DNA from: an uncultured bacterium
Lineage (GTDB): Bacteria; Patescibacteria; JAEDAM01; Absconditabacterales; Absconditicoccaceae
NCBI GenBank assembly: GCA_903904545.1
Contig: CAIVDB010000125.1
Span: 1-12,687, forward strand
Length of the DNA: 12,687 nt
Direction of reading: 5' to 3'
The notes under the pieces are model-generated. The model was not told where the DNA came from and did no database searches. It saw only the letters and a program-made list of their open reading frames with translations. This document shows positions 1 through 7,879 of the stretch, piece after piece (the first letter of the stretch is position 1; each line of letters opens with the position of its first letter). A program made the translations under genes and the position numbers.

Positions 1-360
1 AAGATTGCAAAAAATAAAATTTCTGCACCATTCAAGACAGCTGAATTGCCCGTCAAGCGAGGTATAGGATATGACAAGACAGCAGATATTGTAGAAGCAG
101 CAACTGCACTCAAATTGGTCAATAGGTCAGGTGCTTTCTATACTTTCGGTAGCCAGAAATTCCAAGGGAAAGAAAAGTTCGTCGCAGCATTAGATAGTGA
201 TGAGAAAACAAGAAAAAGCATAGAAAAAGATATTCAAAATAAGATTAAGGATATGAGAATGGGAAAGAAAGTCTTAGATGACGAAGCTCTTGTCGCTATT
301 GAAGCAGAGATAGAAGAAGACAACATCGATCCCGCATCATTAGGAGAAGTGATAGAATAA
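1..360 (+). CDS. recA: RecA recombinase, C-terminal part (5' end outside window)
   Basis: RecA forms the nucleoprotein filament for homologous recombination and triggers the SOS response. Only the last 119 residues are present; the reading frame is open to base 1. The sequence starts KIAKNKISAPFKTAEL, matching the end of the RecA core (E. coli KNK..APFKQAEF), and continues through the C-terminal domain with SGAFYTFGSQKFQGKEKF, equivalent to the E. coli AGAWYSYKGEKIGQGK stretch. It ends in an acidic tail rich in Asp and Glu, as is usual. The gene has no in-frame TGA and stops with TAA. The codon CGA at 58-60 falls on the aromatic position before Gly (Tyr in E. coli ILYGEGI), so it is more likely Trp than Arg here. 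The next gene starts 23 bases downstream on the same strand, so the two may be cotranscribed. Family assignment is secure. Confidence 0.95.
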   Translation, partial: KIAKNKISAPFKTAELPVKRGIGYDKTADIVEAATALKLVNRSGAFYTFGSQKFQGKEKFVAALDSDEKTRKSIEKDIQNKIKDMRMGKKVLDDEALVAIEAEIEEDNIDPASLGEVIE

Positions 361-383
361 AATTTATTTGTCTTATTTCTATT

Positions 384-866
384 ATGGAAGAAAAAAGCCT
401 TCTTGCATTTATTGCATTAGCACATAGACATACCTATGCTGCACCTCTAGAAATCAAGAAAATGTATAAATGCGAGCATCCTATCTTAGTAGGACACAAA
501 GACTATGATTTCGTACAAGGGGACTGGTGTTACCATGATTCTTATGCAGGGAGCACGCGGGCTCCTGGAAGGGAAGTGGTGTTCTTCAAAGAAACACCGG
601 TCCGATCTATGGCATATCAAGGCTATCACAATCCAAAATACGATGAAGCATTCTTTCAAGAACAAGTATTCCCCTTTTTGGGAAACGCTCTGATGAATTT
701 TGATGATGCAATGCCTTTTAGAGGACCCAATAGCTTTGCCGAAGGAGATTTTCATTACATATTTGATATGGAAGGTGACTACCAGTATTTCAAGGGACAA
801 GAAAAAATATTCTACCAAGAAGAGACTATATTCACTCAGGATGTAATGGGCACATTGATTAAATAG
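384..866 (+). CDS. DUF5680-like small protein
   Basis: A 160-residue soluble protein with no signal peptide or membrane segment. I recognise from memory, not from a search, the pattern of DUF5680 proteins: a tyrosine-rich block GDWCYHDSYAGS, then GREVVFF, then a motif that in the family reads PVWxMxYxG. Here that motif is PV-[CGA]-SMAYQGY, with CGA (603-605, residue 74) exactly at the Trp, one of the best single arguments that CGA means Trp in this genome. The only CGG codon found in the window is at 558-560 (residue 59). The biochemical role of the domain is unknown to me; in other bacteria it occurs alone or fused to DNA-binding regulators. The gene lies 23 bases after recA, has no clear Shine-Dalgarno sequence, stops with TAG, and is followed by a strong terminator. 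Confidence 0.7.
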   Translation: MEEKSLLAFIALAHRHTYAAPLEIKKMYKCEHPILVGHKDYDFVQGDWCYHDSYAGSTRAPGREVVFFKETPVRSMAYQGYHNPKYDEAFFQEQVFPFLGNALMNFDDAMPFRGPNSFAEGDFHYIFDMEGDYQYFKGQEKIFYQEETIFTQDVMGTLIK

Positions 867-886
867 AACTATAGATTTTTAGAAAG

Positions 887-913
887 AAAAAACGCCTGGG
901 TAGGGCGTTTTTT
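887..913. terminator. Bidirectional intrinsic terminator between convergent genes
   Basis: A perfect 10-bp inverted repeat: AAAAAACGCC (887-896), a 7-base loop, and GGCGTTTTTT (904-913), followed by more T on the plus strand. On the minus strand the same stem is also followed by a T-run. It sits between the stop of the DUF5680-like gene (866, +) and the stop of the CHAP gene (935, -), so it can end transcription from both sides. Confidence 0.9.
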
Positions 914-934
914 TTATATAAGAGTACATGATGA

Positions 935-2218
935 CTATTTTTCTACAGTAAATCCTATTTTAGCAATTTTGTCTCCTCCCAGAGTAATCAAGAGAATAGA
1001 TTCACCTACTTTGTCTCATGATATTTTTAAGGAAAACTCACCATTTTCTATAAGTTGAATAGAAGAATAATCTAGTCCTATAGTATTTTGAGAATTGATA
1101 AATTCCAGAGGAAGTGGCACAAGCCCAGAGAAAGGTTCTCCTGTTTTTTTATTCGTAATAGTGATAAGTAACTCTTGTTTCTTACCTATTTGGAACGGTG
1201 TTCGTTCACGAAGGTGTATTTCAATATCTCGCTGTCCTACAAAGAAGTCTCCAAGATCAGAGAGAAGAGTAAAATCAAGTGCGATATCTTTTTCTAGAAG
1301 TGTTGGAGATGGAACGGGTAGTACTTGATTATTTGAAGTGTTTGTCGATTGAGTTCCTGTCGTCAAAGAAACGATGCCTCCAGAAGATGGAGAATCAGAA
1401 GCAGCATTATGAGTGCCTGTTGTAATTACTTCGGTACTAGGAATTGTCATTCCTATTGAAATTCCAGTAGAAATTACTCCTGTTTCTACTATCGGAGCGG
1501 CTACCGCAGGCATGCCTGTTCTTGAATTGTAAATATAACATTTGATATTCTCATCATTGGTATCCTGCCAGTGATCAGACATCATAAATGTGCTTACTCG
1601 AGCCATATCTCTTACAATCACCTTGTTTAATCATTTACTATAATACATGACTTTCCCTACGTGTCCATAAGGTCCAAACTTTCCGCCTCCATTATATACA
1701 ATGAGTGAACCTACTTTGGGGGTATTGCTGATTTTATATCATGTTGCTGCTGCGTTTTCGCACCAATCTATGGCGTTACCTCATCGTGTTCTTTGTTGTA
1801 AGGAACTCGTGATATAGGGGAAAAATTCAGGAGAAATACGTGCTGCTCCATAGGTACAATATCCAGTAGTAAAGCTAGTATAGACAGTAGTAGGAACTTT
1901 CCATACAGAGATAAGATTCCCTTGTGTTAGGATATTTTGAGGCTTTTCGATCGCTTGAGCTAAATAGCTAGCAACTTCTGCAGTGTTTTCTCTCATATAA
2001 GCATCTAGAGAACCAGAAAAACTAGCAAAGAGATAACTAGAAAGTCACATAACGATAACAATAATGAGTTCTCAAGAATGGATAATTGTGTGAGAAATGT
2101 GGTTGTATGCAGAGATAGCTCTATGTACATGTTTATGAAAATGCTTAACAATATGATGATGTATTGTTAGACGAGAACTTAACTTTTGTGAGGTAGTATG
2201 TGATGCTTTACGAACCAT
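935..2218 (-). CDS. Membrane-anchored CHAP-domain peptidoglycan hydrolase
   Basis: A 427-residue protein, visible as one gene only if UGA is Gly; six in-frame TGA codons lie at 2072, 2045, 1781, 1739, 1631 and 1016. Residues 1-48 form a basic tail with 11 histidines. About residues 49-68 (GELIIVIVMGLSSYLFASFS) form one membrane helix, suggesting an N-in, C-out protein. Residues about 115-220 match a CHAP amidase/endopeptidase domain: catalytic Cys121 in TGYCTYGAAR, the GGNAIDW motif, PKVGSLIVY, and catalytic His186 in YGHVGKV. Such domains cut peptidoglycan cross-bridges or the amide bond to the glycan. A Ser/Thr/Gly-rich linker follows, then a C-terminal beta-sandwich-like segment of about 110 residues. 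CGA codons occur at residues 145, 207, 330 and 339; residue 145 precedes GGNA where CHAP domains usually have Trp. The stop is TAG. An adjacent upstream ATG (2221) is an equally possible start. A role in wall remodelling or attack on other cells is inference. Confidence 0.88.
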
Positions 2219-2241
2219 CATGATCAAGCAGAATAAATGCC

Positions 2242-2277
2242 TACATTGATTATATCCATAAAATGGATTTTTGTCAA
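2242..2277 (-). promoter_or_regulatory. Consensus sigma-70-type promoter of the CHAP gene
   Basis: On the minus strand, TTGACA (plus 2272-2277) and TATAAT (plus 2249-2254) are both perfect consensus hexamers separated by exactly 17 bases. The expected transcription start is near 2242, giving a leader of only about 24 bases before the ATG at 2218. No clear Shine-Dalgarno sequence lies in that leader. The spacer contains the small palindrome TCCATTTTATGGA, a possible operator. Confidence 0.9.
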
Positions 2278-2307
2278 AAAAAAAGGGACTTTATTTCCCC
2301 TTTTTTT
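2278..2307. terminator. Terminator-like hairpin upstream of the CHAP promoter
   Basis: AAAAAAAGGG (2278-2287) pairs with CCCTTTTTTT (2298-2307) around a 10-base loop, and a T-run ends the stem on either strand. It directly abuts the -35 box of the CHAP promoter (2272-2277). It could end a minus-strand transcript coming from the structured region to its right, or insulate the promoter. Confidence 0.5.
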
Positions 2308-2370
2308 GCAGTCCATTCTCCTTTGAAATCTGCAAGAAAAAGGGCAAAAAAAATGGTACATTTTTTGTCG

Positions 2371-2395
2371 TATAGGAACTTGAATTGTTCCTATA
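2371..2395. repeat. Perfect 9-bp inverted repeat
   Basis: TATAGGAAC (2371-2379) and GTTCCTATA (2387-2395) are exact reverse complements around the 7-base loop TTGAATT. It may be an RNA hairpin or a binding site for a dimeric regulator. No T-run follows, so it is not a terminator. Confidence 0.8.
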
Positions 2396-2404
2396 GATAG
2401 AAAC

Positions 2405-2437
2405 GACGGGAAAGTTCTTTTTTGAACTTTCTGCGTC
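2405..2437. repeat. Interrupted hairpin, GACG/CGTC plus AAAGTTC/GAACTTT
   Basis: GACG (2405-2408) pairs with CGTC (2434-2437), and AAAGTTC (2411-2417) pairs with GAACTTT (2424-2430) around a TTTTTT loop. The small internal loop is GG against CTG. The outer arm CGTC can instead pair with AAGACG at 2466-2471 (as CGTCTT), so the two structures exclude each other. Confidence 0.75.
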
Positions 2438-2476
2438 TTATTCTACAGTCCATTCTTCGCATAAAAAGACGAAAAG

Positions 2477-2505
2477 ATGGGCAAATTTAGGGGGAATTTT
2501 CCCAT
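2477..2505. repeat. 10-bp inverted repeat with one central mismatch
   Basis: ATGGG-C-AAATT (2477-2487) pairs with AATTT-T-CCCAT (2495-2505) around a 7-base G-rich loop. There is no T-run behind it. It lies about 110 bases before the start of the protease gene, within its presumed leader or promoter region. Confidence 0.75.
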
Positions 2506-2550
2506 ACAAGACAAAGCATCTAAAAAGGGCAAAAGATATGTATTTTTATC

Positions 2551-2578
2551 TTGCAATTCTTATTGTATCCACTAGTAT
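2551..2578 (+). promoter_or_regulatory. Possible weak promoter of the protease gene
   Basis: TTGCAA (2551-2556) and TAGTAT (2573-2578) each match four of six consensus bases with a 16-base spacer. Transcription would begin near 2585, about 28 bases before the ATG at 2613. This is the best candidate I could find on this strand but is far weaker than the CHAP promoter. Confidence 0.3.
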
Positions 2579-2612
2579 GCAACAAAGACTCTTTATCTTG
2601 TTTAAGATGCTT

Positions 2613-4769
2613 ATGAAAAAGAAAATTTTGTTCTTGGGTGTCGGGATGTTTTCTTTATTAGGAACGTGTCGAGCAGATCAGTCCTTTACATTGACGATGC
2701 AAAGTGATAGGAGCGAATATATAGGGTGATGAACTATGCATACATTTTCTTCGAACAATGAAGATGCTTTGACAATAAAAAAAGCAACAAAATCAGAAAT
2801 TTCACTCAAAGTAGAGGGATTGGAAGAAACTTTCTTGTTGGATTTTTGAGTTCCCAAAAGCTTTCAGGAAGAGACAATAGTTCCTGGAAAACGTTTTGGA
2901 TTTAGATGAACATTGCCTGGATTAGAAATTTCGGGAAATGGAAAGGGATGTAATGAATTGATAGGGAAATTTTATATTCATGAGTATATACTAAATGGTA
3001 CAGGGGATATAGAAACTTTGGCAATAGACTTTGTCCAATATTGTGAAAGGGACACTACAAAAGGATTATACTGATCATTGAGATATAACTCTTCTATAGC
3101 TGGATCTTGCACTTCAAGCGACTGTTCCAAAGTCAAAAGTACTCTAGGGGTTTCCTCATCAGTATCGTTGAATCCCTTACAAGAGTCTTTTGTGCCGCCT
3201 TCTTCATCACAAAGTTCAGGAAGCTCATCATCCAAGAAGATATCGAGTATACAAAAATGAAATAATACAATATTCCAAATCAATGCATATGCCTATAATA
3301 CAGAATTAGATATCTATACCCCTATGCAGTATGGAAGCGCAGTTTTGGTAGGAAAAAATCTTTTACTCACAAATGCTCATGTGATCACAGACGAAGATGA
3401 TAAGCTGACACTTCACTATGAGGCATGTCAGACAGTAAGTCCAGAGCTTCCTGCAGAGTGTTTTTCTACACTCAAGTTGATTAAATATGACATAAAGAAT
3501 GACTTAGCATTATTAGAGATCCAAGAATCTCTTCCAGTAGAAGTAGATCCTGTCTCTTTTGGAGAAACCGAAATCTCTATAGGTACCAGAATCAAAATTC
3601 TTTGATATCCAGGGAATGGAGGAAATACAATTACAGAAACGATAGGAAATATTGCTTGATACCAAAAAGGGGCATATAAAACAGACGCTAATTTGGATGA
3701 AGGAAATTCTTGAGGAGGCGCTTTTGATGAACAAGGGAACTTCATAGGAGTCCCTACCTATGCAGTTGGATGAATAACCTCAATGGGGTACATCGTCTCT
3801 CTTGATGTAATTAACCCCTTTTTGGAGAGCACTAAGTCAATAAACAAAAGTGTAACGGCTTGATTCACTCAATATCTCAAATGAACCTATAGTATTGAGA
3901 AAAAAGGAAGTATAGAAAACAATATATTTACTACTCCCCAATTTGAAGAATGAGGGCTTTATCTGACATTAGCTCAGGCTAAACCAAATCAATGAGTATA
4001 TACCTATACGATTGAAGATGAAGATGGAAACATGATCGTGATAACGGTAGGAAGAACATCCAAATATGCTCAGATAGGAAAGATTATAGAGAGTCAGCGT
4101 AAAGAACTAGCAGATTGACTTGGAGATACAAAGAAAGTGACCCAAACTCAACAGAATATAGGAGGATATTCCTGGAAAATACTTACCGTCCAATATGATG
4201 AAGTCGATATATTGCGACAGGAATATTACCTTGCTACTATTGTAGACGGAACGTTCATAAATATCAGCATGATTGTAGATGCTGAGGATACGACAAGAAG
4301 ACAAGAACTAGAGTCTTGGATAAAGAAGATTGTTTTCAAAAAGAAATTTCCTAAGCAATCAGGAAAGATAGAATACTCTCATATCAATATCCAAGGATCT
4401 AAGTCACGAGGAATAGTGAAATTTTTGGGGAGTGATAAACTCCATGTGTTACTTATCTCCAATGACTCAAACTGGTCAATGTCGATCTCTCCTACGAGCA
4501 CCTTAGAGAGTATAGAAGATATCGAAGATGCGGTTGATTATATGAAGGAGATAGGAAAATCCATTTGAGAAAAAGTAGAAAGCCAAAAAGACGGAAATCG
4601 ATATGCAGTGATTATTACCAAAGAAGATGGCACCAAAGAGATCACTACACTTCAAGGAGCAAAAAGGTGAGGTAAATTTGTAGGAATACAGACTACCTCC
4701 AAAGTACCAAATGTTGGAGATGTCAAAAAAGTATTGGAGATTAGCAAAAAGCTCCTCAAAACATCATAA
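2613..4769 (+). CDS. Secreted trypsin-like (DegP/S1C-type) serine protease with N- and C-terminal extra domains
   Basis: A 718-residue exported protease, continuous only when UGA is Gly (17 in-frame TGA, including a tandem pair near 2727). The start at 2613 gives a clean signal peptide (MKKK, hydrophobic core, cleavage near residue 21); the earlier ATG at 2538 would bury it. Residues about 25-170 form an N-terminal beta-rich domain with DFVQYCE and LYGSLRYNS, a pattern I recall from secreted bacterial proteins of unknown function. A Ser-rich linker follows. The chymotrypsin-fold domain has a full triad: His256 in LLTNAHV, Asp297 in KNDLALLEI, Ser366 in EGNSGGAF. The first Gly after Ser366 is TGA (3711-3713), as is the Gly opening GYPGNGG. 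Residues about 440-718 carry at least one PsbP/Mog1-like alpha-beta segment (WKILTVQYDEVD to ESWIKKIVF). No PDZ domain is evident. CGA codons are at residues 20, 535, 599 and 663. The stop is TAA. The glycosyltransferase follows 23 bases later. Substrates are unknown; a role outside the membrane is likely. Confidence 0.9.
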
Positions 4770-4779
4770 TTTTACTTAT

Positions 4780-4785
4780 GGAGAG
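4780..4785 (+). promoter_or_regulatory. Shine-Dalgarno sequence that decides the glycosyltransferase start
   Basis: GGAGAG lies 7 bases before the ATG at 4793. An in-frame ATG at 4778 overlaps this motif and lacks its own ribosome binding site, so 4793 is preferred. This is one of the few clear Shine-Dalgarno sequences in the window; most other starts here have none. Confidence 0.75.
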
Positions 4786-4792
4786 AAAAGAA

Positions 4793-5956
4793 ATGAAACC
4801 ACATATTCTATTTATCTTAGATTACTTTGCTCCTCATAGGTGAGGTTCAGAAACCGTATTCCAAAATATCATTACAAGACTTCACGCCAAAGGATATCCC
4901 ATTACGATACTTACCAGCAGATTTGATCCTCTTCTTCCCTCCTATGAAGAACAAGACGGGATGCATATCTACAGAGGAGGACGTACAAGAATAGGATTTA
5001 TGTTTCGTGCGGTATTCGAAGGCATCCAAATCTTCCACAAAGAAAAAGATATTTCGTTCATCCATACGAGCACCTATGGAGGAGCACTTCCATCCAGTAT
5101 ATTAGGTATTCTATTCCAAAAAAGGGTACTATTGACCGTCCATGAAGTCTTTGGGAAACTTTGGTATCTTTTCAAATGACCAATAAAAGGTGGATGGTAT
5201 AGCTGTTTTGAAAAACTTATTTTCTGATTTCCCTATACCGCTTATCACTGTGTATCAAGATATACCATGAATAGTCTTCGTTTACTTTATGGTATCCCAG
5301 ACAGAAAACTTCACATGATATATAACGGAGTAGATACCTCTTTTTGGAACCCAGAAAACGTAAGGGAAGCTGAAGTGCGTCAACGAAGGACCACTCATCA
5401 ACGAGGGGATTCCTTTGTGGTTTTGTACTACGGTCATGCAGGTAAGTCAAAAGGGATTGATTACCTTGTTGAGGCTATGCCACAAGTCCTCCAACATCAC
5501 AAAAATATCATATTTGTATACAATCTTATAGATTCCAAGAGGACAAAAGAGATTATTTCAAAGATCCAAGACATAAAATCCTCGATACAAAACCCAAAAA
5601 GTATCCAAATTTTTAATGGATTTGATCAAGGAACATTACGTACAGTGCTAGCAAGTGCAGATATGGTAGTTGCTCCTTCCCTAGCAGAAGGATTTGGATC
5701 TGTCCATACAGAAGTTGCTGCTATGCAAAAACCACTCCTTACAACGTCTATAGGCCCATTGCCAGAAGTGGTTTGGGGGAAGGTTGAGATGGTTGCCCCA
5801 GCTTCTTCACAAGCTATTGCTGAGTGAATACTCAATATGGCAGAGTGAAAATTTCCTAATTCATTGCCACCAAAAATATTTTCTCGAGACGAGACCGTAC
5901 AAGAAATAGAGGGACTCTATAAAAAGATTATTACTTCAAACAATAGAAACTTATAG
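4793..5956 (+). CDS. Glycosyltransferase, GT4 family (GT-B fold)
   Basis: A 387-residue cytoplasmic or membrane-associated enzyme that would transfer a sugar from a nucleotide donor to a surface glycan, lipid or protein. It begins MKPHILFILDYFAPHRGGSE, the typical GT4 N-terminal strand and glycine-rich acceptor-side loop; the first Gly of GG is TGA. The junction motif VSRYTMNSL, then IYNGVDTSFW, marks the start of the C-terminal Rossmann domain, which continues with LYYGHAGKSKGIDYLVEAM. The donor-binding EX7E motif is E299-GFGSVHT-E307. Five in-frame TGA codons are read as Gly. CGA occurs at residues 198, 204 and 365; residue 365 lies in FS-[CGA]-DETVQEIEGLY, where GT4 enzymes commonly have FSWE or FSWD. 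The gene follows the protease by 23 bases and may share its transcript. It stops with TAG, two bases from the stop of the convergent gene. Sugar specificity cannot be told from sequence. Confidence 0.92.
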
Positions 5957-5958
5957 TA

Positions 5959-7569
5959 CTATTTTTTCTCCTTTACAAAAATACGAGCAATCACTTGTGG
6001 GTGTCCTTCTGGAAGATCTTTTATTTTACTTACTATGATCTCAAATTCAGGATTTTTGATAGCACGAAGTTCCTTAAACATTTTATCTTTGAATTTTCCA
6101 TACTGTAAATCGATAAGTGAAGGTTTTAAAGTACCTCAATCTACTTGAATAAATGATCTATCGTTTTCTCAGAGATTTTCCAATTCTCCTTTTTCATTTC
6201 TTAGGAGAACATTGTTCTTTTTTCTATATGAATTATTATAGTCATGGATAGTTTTGAGAGATTTGTTAGCCATCTCTGACAGGCTAGTAATATTGGAAGA
6301 AAATGCTCTGTCGGGATCAAAAGTATAGTTTTTTATGGTAGTGATCAAACCAGAGATCTGTGGATTGCTTATTTTACTAACATCAAGAGAGTTGAGTTGC
6401 TTGATTAATCCAATTGACTCTGTTTTATATCCTTCTTTTTTGGTCTCCTGACCTTCCCCCGCACTTTCATACTCAAAGATATTGCTAGTGATCTTCTCTA
6501 TTGTTTGAGATAATTCTAGGTTTTCATCCATAAAATTCTTGATCTCCCAAAATTTATCCAAATTGTCCTTTACCTCTTTTATTATTTCGTCAGTTTTATC
6601 TACGGTTTCATGAGCTTTGTCCTCAGCTTCTTTTGAGTCTATCTTCTGGTTGTCTAGTGCTGCCTTGGTGTCGGGGGTATTGTCTGTCGTTGTGGGATTC
6701 ACTGCGTTCTTTGTCTCATTAGATGATGGTTGAGGAATTTGTTTTTCCTTCTCTGACGCGATAGTGGATGTATTTTTGTCGGGGTCATCTTGAGAAGTCC
6801 CGTTTTGTGGAGAGCTAGATATATTTTCGTTGCTTACTGATGAGATACGAGGAAAGGTATCATTTTGGAACGTAAAAACTCTCTTCTCCTGTCCCTTAAA
6901 AAAGGAGATGGTCTTGTCTTGCTGGGTAAAGCTTCCATCAGACTGGCTGAGAAATCATGAGGAATCTTTTCCTCCAGATACTCATAAACTCACGGGAATC
7001 GCTTCCCCAGAGGATATTGCATTTGGAGTTATGATATTCCCATCTTTATCATAAAAATCAATTCTTCCTGTAGCAATAACTTGTCCTGTTTCATCAGTAA
7101 GGGTACCAAACTGAGGATTGTTTCCCTGATAGAGATCAGGATAAATCTGCCAAATTTCGTGACGAGGAGCTTCTTCCTCTGCTTGTGGTTTAGTCTCAGG
7201 CGTTGGAGATGATGAAGGCGTCGATGGTTGCTGAAGGGTGTTGAAAGTAGCGAGAACTTGTTCTTGATTCGGATTTTTCTCTGTACCAACAAGTGCTGTA
7301 TACAGATACATGACAGCAAACTCTGGACTTCAGGAAACAAGCTGCTGAGTCTCTTTCGCAATGTCTTTGCAGACAGTGCAGATCTTTTCTTGATTGGGTT
7401 TGATGGCATTTAAAAATTGCTCATTGTTCTTAGTGAGTTGATTGACAAGCAAAATTTTTTCTTGTTTGGTATCCAACAGTTTTTTTAATTTGGATCAGTC
7501 AAGATTCTCTTTTTGAAGTTCCTGAACGATATCAGGTGTTTTTTGACTTTCTGGAGAGTTAGTAGTCAT
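5959..7569 (-). CDS. Unknown 536-aa Ser/Thr/Gln-rich protein, last gene of the surface-protein operon
   Basis: Not recognised. Read with UGA as Gly (TGA at 7495, 7330, 6982, 6955, 6169 and 6136) it is one 536-residue protein without a signal peptide or membrane segment. Residues 1-110 are helical, rich in Lys, Gln and Glu, with a CxxC pair (Cys64, Cys67). A Pro/Ser/Thr linker follows (QQPSTPSSSPTPE), then a beta-rich stretch containing GRIDFYDKDGNIITP, then a long low-complexity Ser/Asn/Thr/Gln region. Next is a charged helical, possibly coiled-coil segment (DKAHETVDKTDEIIKEVKDN), and finally a more globular C-terminus ending in HPQVIARIFVKEKK. It contains no CGA codon, unlike its neighbours. 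The start is set by the ATG at 7567-7569; there is no obvious Shine-Dalgarno sequence. It lies 19 bases after the 96-aa gene, so it is probably in the same operon as the giant surface protein and could be a cytoplasmic partner or regulator of it; that is inference only. Confidence 0.8.
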
Positions 7570-7588
7570 GAATACAGAGGCAAGATGA

Positions 7589-7879
7589 TTAAATGTTAGC
7601 GAGAATATCTTCTAGTTTTTTGATATCTTCCATATCTTTGAGATGGTATTGATCTTCCATCTGTTTGAGCTGAAGAAGAAATACTTGAGCTTTGGACAAT
7701 GCTAACTCTTGACTTTTCGAAGAGCTTTCTTTGATTGCTGATTGGACAATAGTCAAGAGCGCATCAATGGTGTGGTCGTCTATGATATTACGCTCAAGAA
7801 GGACCTTGAGTCATCAAGCAAGAGGTCGCTCTGTGACAAGACTATCGCAGAGTGCAAGGAGATATACTTTTCTATCCAT
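7589..7879 (-). CDS. Small 96-aa helical protein of unknown function
   Basis: This small gene is hidden under the standard code because a tandem TGA-TGA (read Gly-Gly) splits it near codon 22. With UGA as Gly it runs from ATG (7877-7879) to TAA (7589-7591). The protein starts MDRKVYLLALCDSLVTE, passes through PLAGGLKVLLERNIID, and ends in a long predicted helix rich in Gln, Lys and Glu (SQELALSKAQVFLLQLKQ). It has no signal peptide or membrane helix. Its ATG overlaps the TAA of the giant surface protein in the sequence TAATG, which suggests translational coupling. The 536-aa gene follows 19 bases on. One CGA codon lies at residue 18. Evidence for being real: tight operon fit, continuous frame and soluble helical composition. 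I do not recognise the family. Confidence 0.75.

Larger units (their letters stand above)
2219..2612. other. Divergent intergenic region with multiple inverted repeats
   Basis: These 394 bases separate the minus-strand CHAP gene from the plus-strand protease gene, and I find no gene in them. The left edge holds the CHAP promoter. The rest is unusually rich in inverted repeats: an A/T-flanked hairpin at 2278-2307, TTGCAG/CTGCAA at 2306-2335, a perfect 9-bp stem at 2371-2395, a long stem at 2405-2437, an alternative stem CGTCTT/AAGACG at 2434-2471, and a 10-bp stem with one mismatch at 2477-2505. The string AAAAAGGGCAAAA occurs at 2337-2349 and again at 2522-2534. CAGTCCATTCT occurs near 2309 and again near 2446. 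This could be a structured leader of the protease gene, a small RNA or a set of operators; the sequence alone does not decide. Confidence 0.65.

Noticed and set aside
486..818. Minus-strand 110-aa ORF
   Set aside because: It overlaps the DUF5680-like gene in antisense and has no family features or ribosome binding site.
2278..2534. tmRNA, RNase P RNA, 6S or SRP RNA, or a CRISPR array in the intergenic region
   Set aside because: None of the conserved cores I know for these RNAs is present, and the repeats are too few and irregularly spaced for a CRISPR array.
2538..2612. Earlier start for the protease at 2538
   Set aside because: It would place 25 extra residues before a well-formed signal peptide beginning MKKK at 2613.
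2613..4769. Cluster of decayed or frameshifted pseudogenes
   Set aside because: All interruptions are TGA in one constant frame, with no frameshifts and no TAA/TAG. Motifs such as the catalytic triad are intact, so recoding explains it better than decay.
4778..4792. Glycosyltransferase start at 4778
   Set aside because: The ATG at 4793 has GGAGAG at the proper distance and gives the normal GT4 N-terminus; 4778 has no ribosome binding site.
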